Virus record (IMG/VR): IMGVR_UViG_3300010885_011111
Span: 1 to 33,134 of that record
DNA length: 33,134 nucleotides
Reading direction: 5' to 3' (one strand)
From: a virus
Part shown: one piece after another, positions 28,621 through 33,134 of the stretch
Layout: each line of letters begins with the position of its first letter
Position numbering within the stretch: position 1 is the stretch's first letter
The notes under the pieces: generated by a model
What the model saw: the letters and a program-made list of their open reading frames with translations, nothing else
Databases searched by the model: none
Told to the model about the DNA's origin: nothing
Made by a program: the position numbers and the translations under genes

Positions 28621-29022
28621 TCACAGGTACCTGCTGATGTTCTTCAGCATCGACACGTTGATACGGTCGTCGGTGGTCATCTCCAACAGTCGGAGAATGC
28701 CTTCGATCTCTGAGATGTCGAAGCGAGTCGGGACGCTGCAATCAATCTGAGGGCGCTCCCCCTTGTACTTCTCAGGGAACTCCAACGTGATGACTGCATT
28801 CCATTTTTGGGCGTAGTAATCCTCACGGACATGGATGTCTACCTGTTCGTTCTTGAACTTGCCGGTCAGCACGTCCTTCTTGAACTGTTCGATGTTCTTC
28901 TTGCGGGCCTTCTCGTGCGCATCCATCTCCTTGTCGTACGCATCCCAGACGACCTTGGCCTCTGCGACCTTGGTGCGAAGAGTGTTGATGAGGGTGGTGC
29001 GGTCTACACGGACAGTAGCCAT
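28621..29022 (-). CDS. Unknown coiled-coil protein
   Basis: The 133-aa protein starts with a long charged helix (LINTLRTKVAEAKVVWDAYDK and on to FKKDVLTGKF, about 10-55), followed by a beta region (VDIHVREDYYAQKWNAVITLEF) and a C-terminal helical segment (DISEIEGILRLLEMTTDD). No motif is known. Separate transcription units are suggested by the strong hairpin right after its stop. GGAGAACC precedes ATG 29022. Confidence 0.7.
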   Translation of the reverse strand: MATVRVDRTTLINTLRTKVAEAKVVWDAYDKEMDAHEKARKKNIEQFKKDVLTGKFKNEQVDIHVREDYYAQKWNAVITLEFPEKYKGERPQIDCSVPTRFDISEIEGILRLLEMTTDDRINVSMLKNISRYL

Positions 29023-29032
29023 TGTGGTTCTC

Positions 29033-29332
29033 CTACTTGTTGTTGTTGTTGTCGTTGGACTTGTTATAGTTACGAAGTCGGCACGCTTGATGCAGTGCGT
29101 TGTTCTTCATTGTCTTGTCATACCACTCTGTAACAGTTACAGTGTCCCAGAGCACTGCATTGTCAAGGCTTATGATTGCTGGTTCTGGGAAGTCAGGACG
29201 AACTACCCACGCTGCTGCTGTTACTTGCTTCACTCCGAAGAGCATGGCAAGTCCAGTTTGGGTGAGCAGGTTCATCCCATTTGGATTTTCATGATTGGGG
29301 TACATGGCCCAATAGTTGCGTCGTACTGCCAT
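29033..29332 (-). CDS. AlpA-like HTH protein with Asn-rich tail
   Basis: The 99-aa protein contains NLLTQTGLAMLFGVKQVTAAAWVVRPDFPEPAIISL and VLWDTVTVTEWYDKT, the same HTH, DFP.P and W order as the AlpA-like protein at 16250. It is therefore a probable DNA-binding regulator, which makes it another candidate for the palindrome, a perfect copy of which lies within its own gene (encoding V-T-V-T). The tail NKSNDNNNNK comes from a GTT/GTC microsatellite and may vary in length. ATG 29332 overlaps the upstream stop (ATGA). Confidence 0.75.
   Translation of the reverse strand: MAVRRNYWAMYPNHENPNGMNLLTQTGLAMLFGVKQVTAAAWVVRPDFPEPAIISLDNAVLWDTVTVTEWYDKTMKNNALHQACRLRNYNKSNDNNNNK
29129..29143. promoter_or_regulatory. 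Dispersed palindrome, copy 7
   Basis: CTGTAAC-A-GTTACAG is a perfect 15-bp palindrome. It lies within the AlpA-like gene and about 110 bp upstream of the start at 29022. Confidence 0.75.
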
Positions 29333-29415
29333 CACTTCACCATCCACATGACTGGGATGAACACGATAAGGCTGATAAGAGCCGCGATAGCAGCACGGCG
29401 CAGTTCGTCAGGCAT
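29332..29415 (-). CDS. 27-aa membrane microprotein
   Basis: ATG 29415 opens a 27-codon gene, with GGAG close upstream, an 8-nt overlap with the previous gene and an ATGA overlap with the next. The product has a charged start (MPDELRR) and a membrane helix (AAIAALISLIVFIPVMWMV). Both overlaps and the clear hydrophobic helix support translation. Function unknown. Confidence 0.6.
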   Translation of the reverse strand: MPDELRRAAIAALISLIVFIPVMWMVK

Positions 29416-29605
29416 TCTCCACCCCCTCTGTTTCCAGCATGGCGCTGGCTTCGGACGCCAGACGACGGAAGAACAGCGCCCGCTGAAGAGCGTCCTCAAA
29501 CAGCAACGTAACGCTTGTCCCATTGTCCCGCAATACTGTATGCGCGTACGGGGCCTCCGAATGGTAATCGAACTGCGGGTTGCTGACGATGATGTTTATG
29601 TTCAC
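29408..29605 (-). CDS. 65-aa small protein
   Basis: GTG 29605 overlaps the upstream stop (GTGA) and has GGAG 7 nt before it. The product has a beta start (MNINIIVSNPQFDY) and a helix (FEDALQRALFFRRLASEASAML). The pattern is that of a tiny alpha/beta protein. It is not related to a family I recognise. Confidence 0.65.
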   Translation of the reverse strand: MNINIIVSNPQFDYHSEAPYAHTVLRDNGTSVTLLFEDALQRALFFRRLASEASAMLETEGVENA

Positions 29606-29793
29606 TGGTTGCTCCAGTCCTTATTGCGGAAGTGTTTGCTTGCTTGGATTATGATTCGGTCACCGGCCCTAACACCGGGAAACCCGTCGGGCCACATCTC
29701 TGGGCGGCAGTGCGGACACGGCACAAGGTCCGTGTCGTCACGTACCGGCACCTCAATGGTGCCCTCGTCTCGGCATGTCATGCAACTAGTCAC
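29602..29793 (-). CDS. 63-aa zinc-ribbon protein
   Basis: The start GTG 29793 has AAGGAG 7 nt upstream and overlaps the upstream gene by 8 nt. The 63-aa product has SCMTCRDEGTIEV and LVPCPHCRPE, two Cys pairs that form a zinc ribbon of DnaJ/rubredoxin-like type, then a basic tail (GDRIIIQASKHFRNKDW). It could bind nucleic acid; no evidence beyond motifs. Confidence 0.65.
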   Translation of the reverse strand: MTSCMTCRDEGTIEVPVRDDTDLVPCPHCRPEMWPDGFPGVRAGDRIIIQASKHFRNKDWSNQ

Positions 29794-29917
29794 GGCCACA
29801 CTCCTTGTGGTAGTGACTCTCGTCACCCGTTGGCGAGACTTTCACCCACGGGCCTGAGTTCGGGTCGATGTGCTGGCCGCATTTGCGGCATTTACGCTTA
29901 TTCCAATGAGTCTTCAT
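29786..29917 (-). CDS. 43-aa zinc-binding microprotein
   Basis: The product starts KTHWNKRKCRKCGQHIDP and ends with SHYHKECGRD, so C-x2-C and H-x3-C would hold one zinc. AAGGAGA lies just before ATG 29917 and directly abuts a perfect copy of the dispersed palindrome. It is coupled to the next gene by an 8-nt overlap. Confidence 0.65.
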   Translation of the reverse strand: MKTHWNKRKCRKCGQHIDPNSGPWVKVSPTGDESHYHKECGRD

Positions 29918-29925
29918 ATCTCTCC

Positions 29926-29940
29926 TTGTAACGGTTACAA
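29926..29940. promoter_or_regulatory. Dispersed palindrome, copy 8
   Basis: TTGTAACGGTTACAA, a perfect 15-bp palindrome 9 bp upstream of ATG 29917, immediately before its SD. It also supplies the TAA stop of the kinase gene that ends at 29935. Confidence 0.85.
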
Positions 29941-30309
29941 TTCCCAGCGGTCTTTCATCCGCTGGATGGTTTCTTTCGGCACGTTGTGGACGTTCTGCCA
30001 CAACGGGTCACCCTCGCAGGTGATGACCTGATACGTTACGCCCTCGTCTTCCGCAAGGGCAACGTACTTGGCAAACTCCCAGCGCTGGGAGAATGTGTTG
30101 GACACGGCCACGGTTAGGCCGATGCGGAGTCCACGTGCCACCGCGATGTAGCACTTGTCGTGGCACTCGCGCAGGCGAGTGGGGTCGAACTTGTAATCTC
30201 CCTGCTCATCGACCATGTACTGGTCGGCCTCACACACAAGTTGTGCCAACTTGTGTGCCAGTATGGTCTTACCCGAACCGGGCAGACCCCTTACGATGTA
30301 CAACATCAT
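29935..30309 (-). CDS. P-loop polynucleotide-kinase-like protein
   Basis: The 124-aa protein has Walker A GLPGSGKT (8-15) and the AAA_33/NEDD4BP2-type order: CEADQYMV, DPTRLRECHDKC, VAVSNTFSQRWEF, YVALAEDEGVTYQVITCEG, VHNVPKETIQRM..RWE. Homologues phosphorylate nucleic-acid 5' ends or nucleosides, like the T4 Pnk kinase domain. The enzyme probably serves nucleic-acid repair. There is no phosphatase or ligase partner here. The start ATGATG at 30309 overlaps the stop of the preceding 27-aa gene. Confidence 0.85.
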   Translation of the reverse strand: MMLYIVRGLPGSGKTILAHKLAQLVCEADQYMVDEQGDYKFDPTRLRECHDKCYIAVARGLRIGLTVAVSNTFSQRWEFAKYVALAEDEGVTYQVITCEGDPLWQNVHNVPKETIQRMKDRWEL

Positions 30310-30389
30310 TCTTTCCCCTTTTCCCTTTTGTATCGAAGAATGGCTGAACTATACCTATTTCGGTATAGTTGCGCGTTGTCGTCAGCCAC
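30306..30389 (-). CDS. 27-aa microprotein sharing the SAILRYKR peptide
   Basis: GTG 30389 overlaps the upstream stop by 8 nt (GTGGCTGA), and its TGA overlaps the kinase ATG (ATGA), so it sits exactly in the operon. The product contains AQLYRNRYSSAILRYKREKG. The C-terminal SAILRYKR matches the end of the gene at 31323-31580 and is encoded by an identical 24-bp sequence. A perfect 9-bp hairpin (30347-30370) lies inside it. It may be a trimmed duplicate that is still translated. Confidence 0.5.
   Translation of the reverse strand: MADDNAQLYRNRYSSAILRYKREKGKE
30347..30370. repeat. 9-bp inverted repeat between the tetrad-repeat gene and kinase gene
   Basis: AACTATACC and GGTATAGTT are perfect complements around 6 nt. 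It lies within the 27-aa gene. It may be a terminator or a translation-control hairpin for the kinase. Confidence 0.5.
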
Positions 30390-31083
30390 GGTCGGCCTGC
30401 TTGTCATCAGGATGAACAGGGCCGATCACCTTGCTCCACGGTTGTGTCAGTAGGTCGTAGTGCTGTTGGGTGAATCCGCGCTGGCCGATTAGGTCACGAA
30501 TGACAAGTCCCCGAGCGGCGGCCCGAACGGCGTCCTGAGCGTTGTACCAACCGTCGTACCAATCGTCGTACTGAGCGTCGTACTGAGCGTGGTCCTGAGC
30601 GGCGCCACAAGCGGCGGCCCAAGCGGTGTACCAAGCGTTGTACCGAGCGGCGCGCCGAGCGATGTACTGAGAGGCGTCCTGAGCGTCGTCCTGAGCGTCG
30701 TCCTGAGCGGTGGCCCGAGCGGCCGATAACCGCTTTAGTTCGTCGGTTGTCAGCACTGCGGCACGGCGCACCAACGCAACAATCTGCTCCCACTGTGGGC
30801 CGAACGTGTCGGCAAGATCAGCGTCTGTCACTTCAAGGCCTGACACGATCAAGCGACGCACCTGTGCCCAATCAGTGTTGTTGTTGTCGTTCCAGTTGGT
30901 GCCCCAACCTTGCAGTCGTGCCACTTGTTCAATGAGGTAGGCGTCACCCCGTTGCGGCTGGCAACGACGAATCGCACCGTGCAGGCACATGGCGGTGTCG
31001 TCACCCCACTTGCCTTGAACCCAGTGTTCGCCGTTCTCGCCCAGCAAGTTGAGCAGTTTGGTTGTGTCGATTTTGATGTGCAT
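30382..31083 (-). CDS. DUF6197-like protein with 17 tetrapeptide repeats
   Basis: The 233-aa protein has an N-terminal domain with HWVQGKWGDDTAMCLHGAI (about 20-38), the pattern of DUF6197-type proteins of actinobacteria and phages. From residue 122 it consists of 17 tetrads led by Ala: AQDD, AQDD, AQDA, SQYI, ARRA, ARYN, AWYT, AWAA and so on. In a helix, Ala would line one face and Trp, Tyr, Gln and Arg another. The C-terminus returns to a normal fold (IRDLIGQRGFTQQHYDLL). AAAGGA precedes ATG 31083. The function is not known; such variable repeats suggest a surface under diversifying selection. Confidence 0.75.
   Translation of the reverse strand: MHIKIDTTKLLNLLGENGEHWVQGKWGDDTAMCLHGAIRRCQPQRGDAYLIEQVARLQGWGTNWNDNNNTDWAQVRRLIVSGLEVTDADLADTFGPQWEQIVALVRRAAVLTTDELKRLSAARATAQDDAQDDAQDASQYIARRAARYNAWYTAWAAACGAAQDHAQYDAQYDDWYDGWYNAQDAVRAAARGLVIRDLIGQRGFTQQHYDLLTQPWSKVIGPVHPDDKQADRG
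30517..30720 (-). repeat. 12-bp tandem repeat array (17 units) in a coding sequence
   Basis: Each unit begins with GCT (Ala) in the coding strand, except for a few substitutions, and varies at the next three codons (commonly CAG GAC GAC, CGG, TGG TAC). Length is 204 bp. Units are partly diverged, unlike the exact 72-bp repeat at 12.6 kb. Confidence 0.9.
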
Positions 31084-31105
31084 CGTGTTTCCTTTGTTTA
31101 GATCG

Positions 31106-31330
31106 TCAGCCACGGCAGGCCTCCTCCCATGCGGTGAGCACTTTGTCATGGGAAACGCGTTCCTGCTGGATGCTCGTTGCGTTGACCGTTACCCATGCGT
31201 GCAGTTGGTTGCCAGCGTCACGCAGGCGCACGATCTCGTCAGCGGCGGTGGCAGCGAGGTCGGTCACGTCGCTGCCTTCTTCGGCCAGCCATGCCACATG
31301 GCGCAGTCGGGTCACGATGTCGTCAGTCAC
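31106..31330 (-). CDS. Paralogue of the first gene in the window
   Basis: The 74-aa protein starts VTDDIVTRLRHVAWLAEEG and has ATAADEIVRLRDAGNQL and AWEEACRG, matching the gene at 15-221 in order and spacing, with a slightly longer middle. GTG 31330 follows AAGGAGGCCGACC, which is almost the same as the leader at 1-14. It overlaps the upstream gene by 8 nt. The protein is probably helical. The pair shows copying between the two arms; the function is unknown. Confidence 0.8.
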   Translation of the reverse strand: MTDDIVTRLRHVAWLAEEGSDVTDLAATAADEIVRLRDAGNQLHAWVTVNATSIQQERVSHDKVLTAWEEACRG

Positions 31331-31580
31331 GGTCGGCCTCCTTTTTCCTTTTGTATCGAAGAATGGCTGACAGACGCTCGGCGCCATGTTGAGAGTAGAG
31401 GTGTTGCTGCTCATTCATCTGCCTGAACAGCAACTCACGGAACTCGGGGTCGCTTTCCATCATCTCTGCGCCCAAGTCTTCGGGCACGTAGTCACGGCGT
31501 GGAAAGTCCACGCCGTACTTCTCCTCGCTAATGGCATAGCGAGGCATCCTGTAATACTTCATTGCCCTCCCTTCATCCAT
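31323..31580 (-). CDS. Unknown 85-aa protein
   Basis: The product begins MDEGRAMKYYRMPRYAI and ends with RLSAILRYKRKKEADRD. The first half is aromatic and charged, the second is helical (FRELLFRQMNEQQHLYSQHG). GGAGGT lies 5 nt before ATG 31580; ATG 31562, behind GGGAGG, is a second possible start. The C-terminal peptide is shared with the 27-aa gene at 30306. It overlaps both neighbours by 8 nt. Confidence 0.65.
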   Translation of the reverse strand: MDEGRAMKYYRMPRYAISEEKYGVDFPRRDYVPEDLGAEMMESDPEFRELLFRQMNEQQHLYSQHGAERLSAILRYKRKKEADRD

Positions 31581-31908
31581 GCGCCACCTCCATGTCGTAA
31601 TCGAAGGTGATGATGGCCGGTGCTTCCACACCGGAGAGGCACTTGTGCACCGTTGTCATGTAACGACGACACTCGGTTGCACCGGGCATGCGGAAGAAAT
31701 CGGCCCGCTCGTAGACCGGCAGGGTGTCGTTGCCGTCCCAGTAGCGGGCACCCTTGCAGAACTGCACGAAGCAGTCGAACGACGCCTTGGGGAGGCGCTC
31801 AGCCTCGGGGGTGCACACGACGTGCGCCCACGGGAGGTCGATTGCTTCCTCTTCGGGACGGTCGCCCCGAAGAAAGTCGATGACCTTGTGGTCGTAGGTG
31901 GTTCCCAT
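31573..31908 (-). CDS. Unknown 111-aa protein
   Basis: The product reads MGTTYDHKVIDFLRGDRPEE at its start and continues with LPWAHVVCTPEAERLPKASF, a region rich in Cys and aromatic residues, and ends with APAIITFDYDMEVAHG. It appears to be a globular alpha/beta protein. GAAAGGGGCATCATG gives the start; the same leader form is seen before the genes at 32450 and 32871. No family is recognised. Confidence 0.65.
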   Translation of the reverse strand: MGTTYDHKVIDFLRGDRPEEEAIDLPWAHVVCTPEAERLPKASFDCFVQFCKGARYWDGNDTLPVYERADFFRMPGATECRRYMTTVHKCLSGVEAPAIITFDYDMEVAHG

Positions 31909-31986
31909 GATGCCCCTTTCAGGGTTAGTGATGGTTACAGCGGCGCGGGATTGCGCCCTTGTCATGTCCTGTGACGGACACGGCCA

Positions 31987-32010
31987 ACGCCCCACAATAA
32001 AGTGGGGCGT
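31987..32010 (-). terminator. GC-rich hairpin after the gene at 32022
   Basis: ACGCCCCAC (31987-31995) pairs with GTGGGGCGT (32002-32010), 9 bp with a 6-nt loop, and lies 12 nt after the stop of the upstream gene. It lacks a U tract. The rest of the 113-bp gap before ATG 31908 holds no gene, only a half-site GTTACA near 31934. Confidence 0.6.
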
Positions 32011-32021
32011 GGGCGTGAGAG

Positions 32022-32450
32022 TCACAGAAGTCGTGTCCACCCAGTTTCGGCGCACACGTAGTGCTCGTCGGCGTCGGGGAAGATGAGATGGTCGTCCACC
32101 GACATGGACTTCTTCATCCAGAAGAGGTTCCTAGTTGTGTCCCTCGGCTCCATGCCGTTGAACACGCCGAAGACGTAGTTGGGGTCACGTTCCCCGTCCA
32201 TCCACGGGAGGTCCACCAGCCCGGAGTACCAGACGTAATGGTTGGCGGCGTTCAGGTACACCACCCTCTCCGCACGCCAATCCTGACGGATGATTTGGAG
32301 GCCCAGCCCGTCGTGGACCACCCGCACCAGTCCGTGCGTGGAGAAGTACAAGCAGTCCTTGCTTGCGCCCTCCTTGATTGCTTCCAGCGAGGCCCGCCAG
32401 AAACTCTGCCACTCGCTGTGGGTGAGTCCCACAACCTTTATGGTGCGCAT
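32022..32450 (-). CDS. Unknown 142-aa protein
   Basis: The protein begins MRTIKVVGLTHSEWQSFWRA and shows a helical part (SLEAIKEGASKDC) followed by many strands (GLVRVVHDGLGLQIIRQDW, RVVYLNAANHYVWYSGL) and an acidic, aromatic C-terminus. It is Trp/Tyr-rich. AAGGAG precedes ATG 32450, within a leader related to that of the gene at 32871. No family is recognised. Confidence 0.65.
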   Translation of the reverse strand: MRTIKVVGLTHSEWQSFWRASLEAIKEGASKDCLYFSTHGLVRVVHDGLGLQIIRQDWRAERVVYLNAANHYVWYSGLVDLPWMDGERDPNYVFGVFNGMEPRDTTRNLFWMKKSMSVDDHLIFPDADEHYVCAETGWTRLL

Positions 32451-32481
32451 GATGCGCTCCTTTCTGCCCATAAGGGCTGAC

Positions 32482-32492
32482 GTAATGCTTAC
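32482..32492. promoter_or_regulatory. Dispersed palindrome, degenerate copy 9
   Basis: GTAATGCTTAC keeps the outer GTAA...TTAC of the consensus but differs at both bases next to the centre. It lies 32 bp upstream of the start at 32450, the usual position. Confidence 0.4.
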
Positions 32493-32543
32493 ACGGTATA
32501 AGCACTAGAACTAGACGGGACGCCGGTTGCGACGCCCAGTTGT

Positions 32544-32560
32544 CCTGTGAGAGTCACAGG
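32544..32560 (-). terminator. 7-bp hairpin after the gene at 32572
   Basis: CCTGTGA-GAG-TCACAGG is a perfect inverted repeat 12 bp downstream of the stop at 32572. It has no U tract, so termination is only suggested. Confidence 0.4.
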
Positions 32561-32571
32561 CTCGTCGGCTC

Positions 32572-32871
32572 TCACTTCTTGTCGCGAGGCTTGCGACAGC
32601 GGCGGTGGTGACCGCGGTGGTGGCCGTACTCGGTGAGAGGGCCGTTGCCCGACCAGAGGTCGGTGTTGTTGAGGGCGTACAGGTTGCGCATACGCCCGCT
32701 GGCCACCTCGTTACCGCCCACCACGCTGGGGGTGGGACTGTCGGGGAGATCACTCTCTCCCCAGACGATGGGGACGATGGCCATCATGGCATCGGCCACG
32801 ATGTCCACCACCCCATCGGAGTGAATGAGGGCACCGTCGATGACGATGCACTCCTTGCCGTTGAAGAGCAT
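32572..32871 (-). CDS. Unknown 99-aa protein with basic His-rich tail
   Basis: The product starts MLFNGKECIVIDGALIHSDG, has a hydrophobic helix (VVDIVADAMMAIVPIVWGE, about 21-39) and ends with the basic, His-rich GHHRGHHRRCRKPRDKK, a possible metal- or nucleic-acid-binding tail. AAAGGGGAG precedes ATG 32871. It is the last complete gene at this end. Confidence 0.65.
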   Translation of the reverse strand: MLFNGKECIVIDGALIHSDGVVDIVADAMMAIVPIVWGESDLPDSPTPSVVGGNEVASGRMRNLYALNNTDLWSGNGPLTEYGHHRGHHRRCRKPRDKK

Positions 32872-33134
32872 GATGCTCCCCTTTCTGCCCTTATGGGCTG
32901 TTGGACACGGCACCGGCTGCTGCGGTGCGTTGTCGTGTGCTGCGTTGTAACGGTTACAACGTGGGGTTGCCCAAACCGGCCCAAACCACAGACCTACCTC
33001 TCCCCTCTCTATAGGGAACACATAAGAGGAGGACATAGGAGGAGGTACTCCCATGTCCTAGGGGGTCACAGCCGCTTGTATTGCTATCGCAGCGTGCATC
33101 CTCAGCGATATTGCTATCGCCATGTCTGGCACTA
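32872..33134. other. Non-coding leader region at the right end of the window
   Basis: This 263-bp stretch holds no convincing gene. It contains the leader hairpin of the gene at 32871 (GCCCTTATGGGC, 32888-32899), the perfect palindrome at 32944-32960, a purine/pyrimidine-biased part (33000-33050), two copies of TATTGCTATCGC (33079-33090 and 33109-33120), and a small inverted repeat GCGATA-TTGC-TATCGC (33105-33120). Taken together it looks like a control region from which leftward transcription may begin, but no clear -35/-10 pair was found. Confidence 0.5.
32944..32960. promoter_or_regulatory. Dispersed palindrome, copy 10 (longest)
   Basis: GTTGTAAC-G-GTTACAAC is a perfect 17-bp palindrome, the longest and most symmetrical copy. 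It lies 73 bp upstream of the start at 32871 and, unlike the others, in clearly non-coding DNA. Confidence 0.88.

Noticed and set aside
29037-29056. GTT/GTC microsatellite as a regulatory repeat
   Set aside because: It encodes the Asn-rich tail of the AlpA-like protein and is too short to support another role.
30517-30720. CRISPR array
   Set aside because: The 12-bp periodicity has no spacers, lies in an open frame and encodes a regular Ala-led peptide repeat.
33008-33018. T7-type phage promoter (CTATAGGGA)
   Set aside because: Only the 3' part of the T7 consensus is present, in the rightward direction and with no T7-type RNA polymerase gene in the window.
33052-33060. Rightward minicistron ATG-TCC-TAG behind GGAGGAGG
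   Set aside because: Only two codons long. The SD-like purines belong to a biased stretch and may be chance.
33058-33123. Leftward 21-codon frame with Ile-Ala repeats
   Set aside because: No SD, and it is made from the duplicated TATTGCTATCGC sequence; more likely part of a control region.
1-33134. tRNA or rRNA genes
   Set aside because: I looked for cloverleaf-type arms and conserved GGTTCGA-like loops and saw none convincing; a tRNA search program would settle this.

Overview
The window reads as part of a tailed-phage genome infecting an actinobacterium. Genes are very tightly packed, with ATGA, GTGA, TGATG or 8-nt overlaps at most junctions, and GTG and TTG starts are frequent. There are phage-type replication and recombination enzymes, two WhiB-like iron-sulphur regulators (a family restricted to Actinobacteria and their phages), an actinobacterial-type pyrimidine-dimer glycosylase and many tiny Zn-ribbon proteins. 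No capsid, portal, tail or terminase gene and no tRNA or rRNA was recognised, so other modules must lie outside. Base composition looks moderately GC-rich by eye (not computed).

Layout. Positions 1-18,328 are read rightward and 18,314-33,134 leftward, and the two arms collide in a 15-bp convergent overlap. The left arm starts with replication and recombination (about 0.2-7.5 kb): a MerR-like HTH protein, an SSB-like protein, a family A DNA polymerase, a RecA-like recombinase, two small PD-(D/E)XK nucleases, a Cas4-like nuclease with an inserted Zn ribbon, and a SpoVS homologue behind a hairpin that buries its ribosome-binding site. Next (7.8-13.3 kb) come nine or more low-complexity, often very basic proteins of unknown role, including a 758-aa disordered protein and a Pro/Thr-rich protein with an exact 72-bp tandem repeat. 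From 13.3 to 18.3 kb lie a HAD-like protein, a 476-aa unknown, an apparently leaderless whiB with a palindromic operator, an AlpA-like HTH protein, a GT-B glycosyltransferase, a second whiB and a cytidine-deaminase-like protein.

The right arm is a long leftward series of small genes around a few larger ones: a T4-endonuclease-V-like glycosylase, an HNH endonuclease, an SNF2-type helicase, a MoxR-type AAA+ ATPase paired with a metallopeptidase-like/vWA protein, a polynucleotide-kinase-like P-loop protein, an exported lysozyme-like protein and a protein built from 17 alanine-led tetrapeptides.

The most striking unexplained signal is a dispersed palindrome, consensus TTGTAACGGTTACAA. It occurs five times with an identical 13-bp core, twice with another centre base and four times in degenerate form, always in the leftward arm (20.5-33 kb) and often just before gene starts. 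Several copies supply the TAA stop codon of the upstream gene or are read in frame as Val-Thr-Val-Thr. It behaves like a phage-wide operator or start-associated element. A second theme is local duplication: related small genes at both ends of the window, a 27-aa gene sharing the SAILRYKR peptide with a neighbour, and duplicated leaders.

Functions come from motif recognition by eye. No database search or structure prediction was run.
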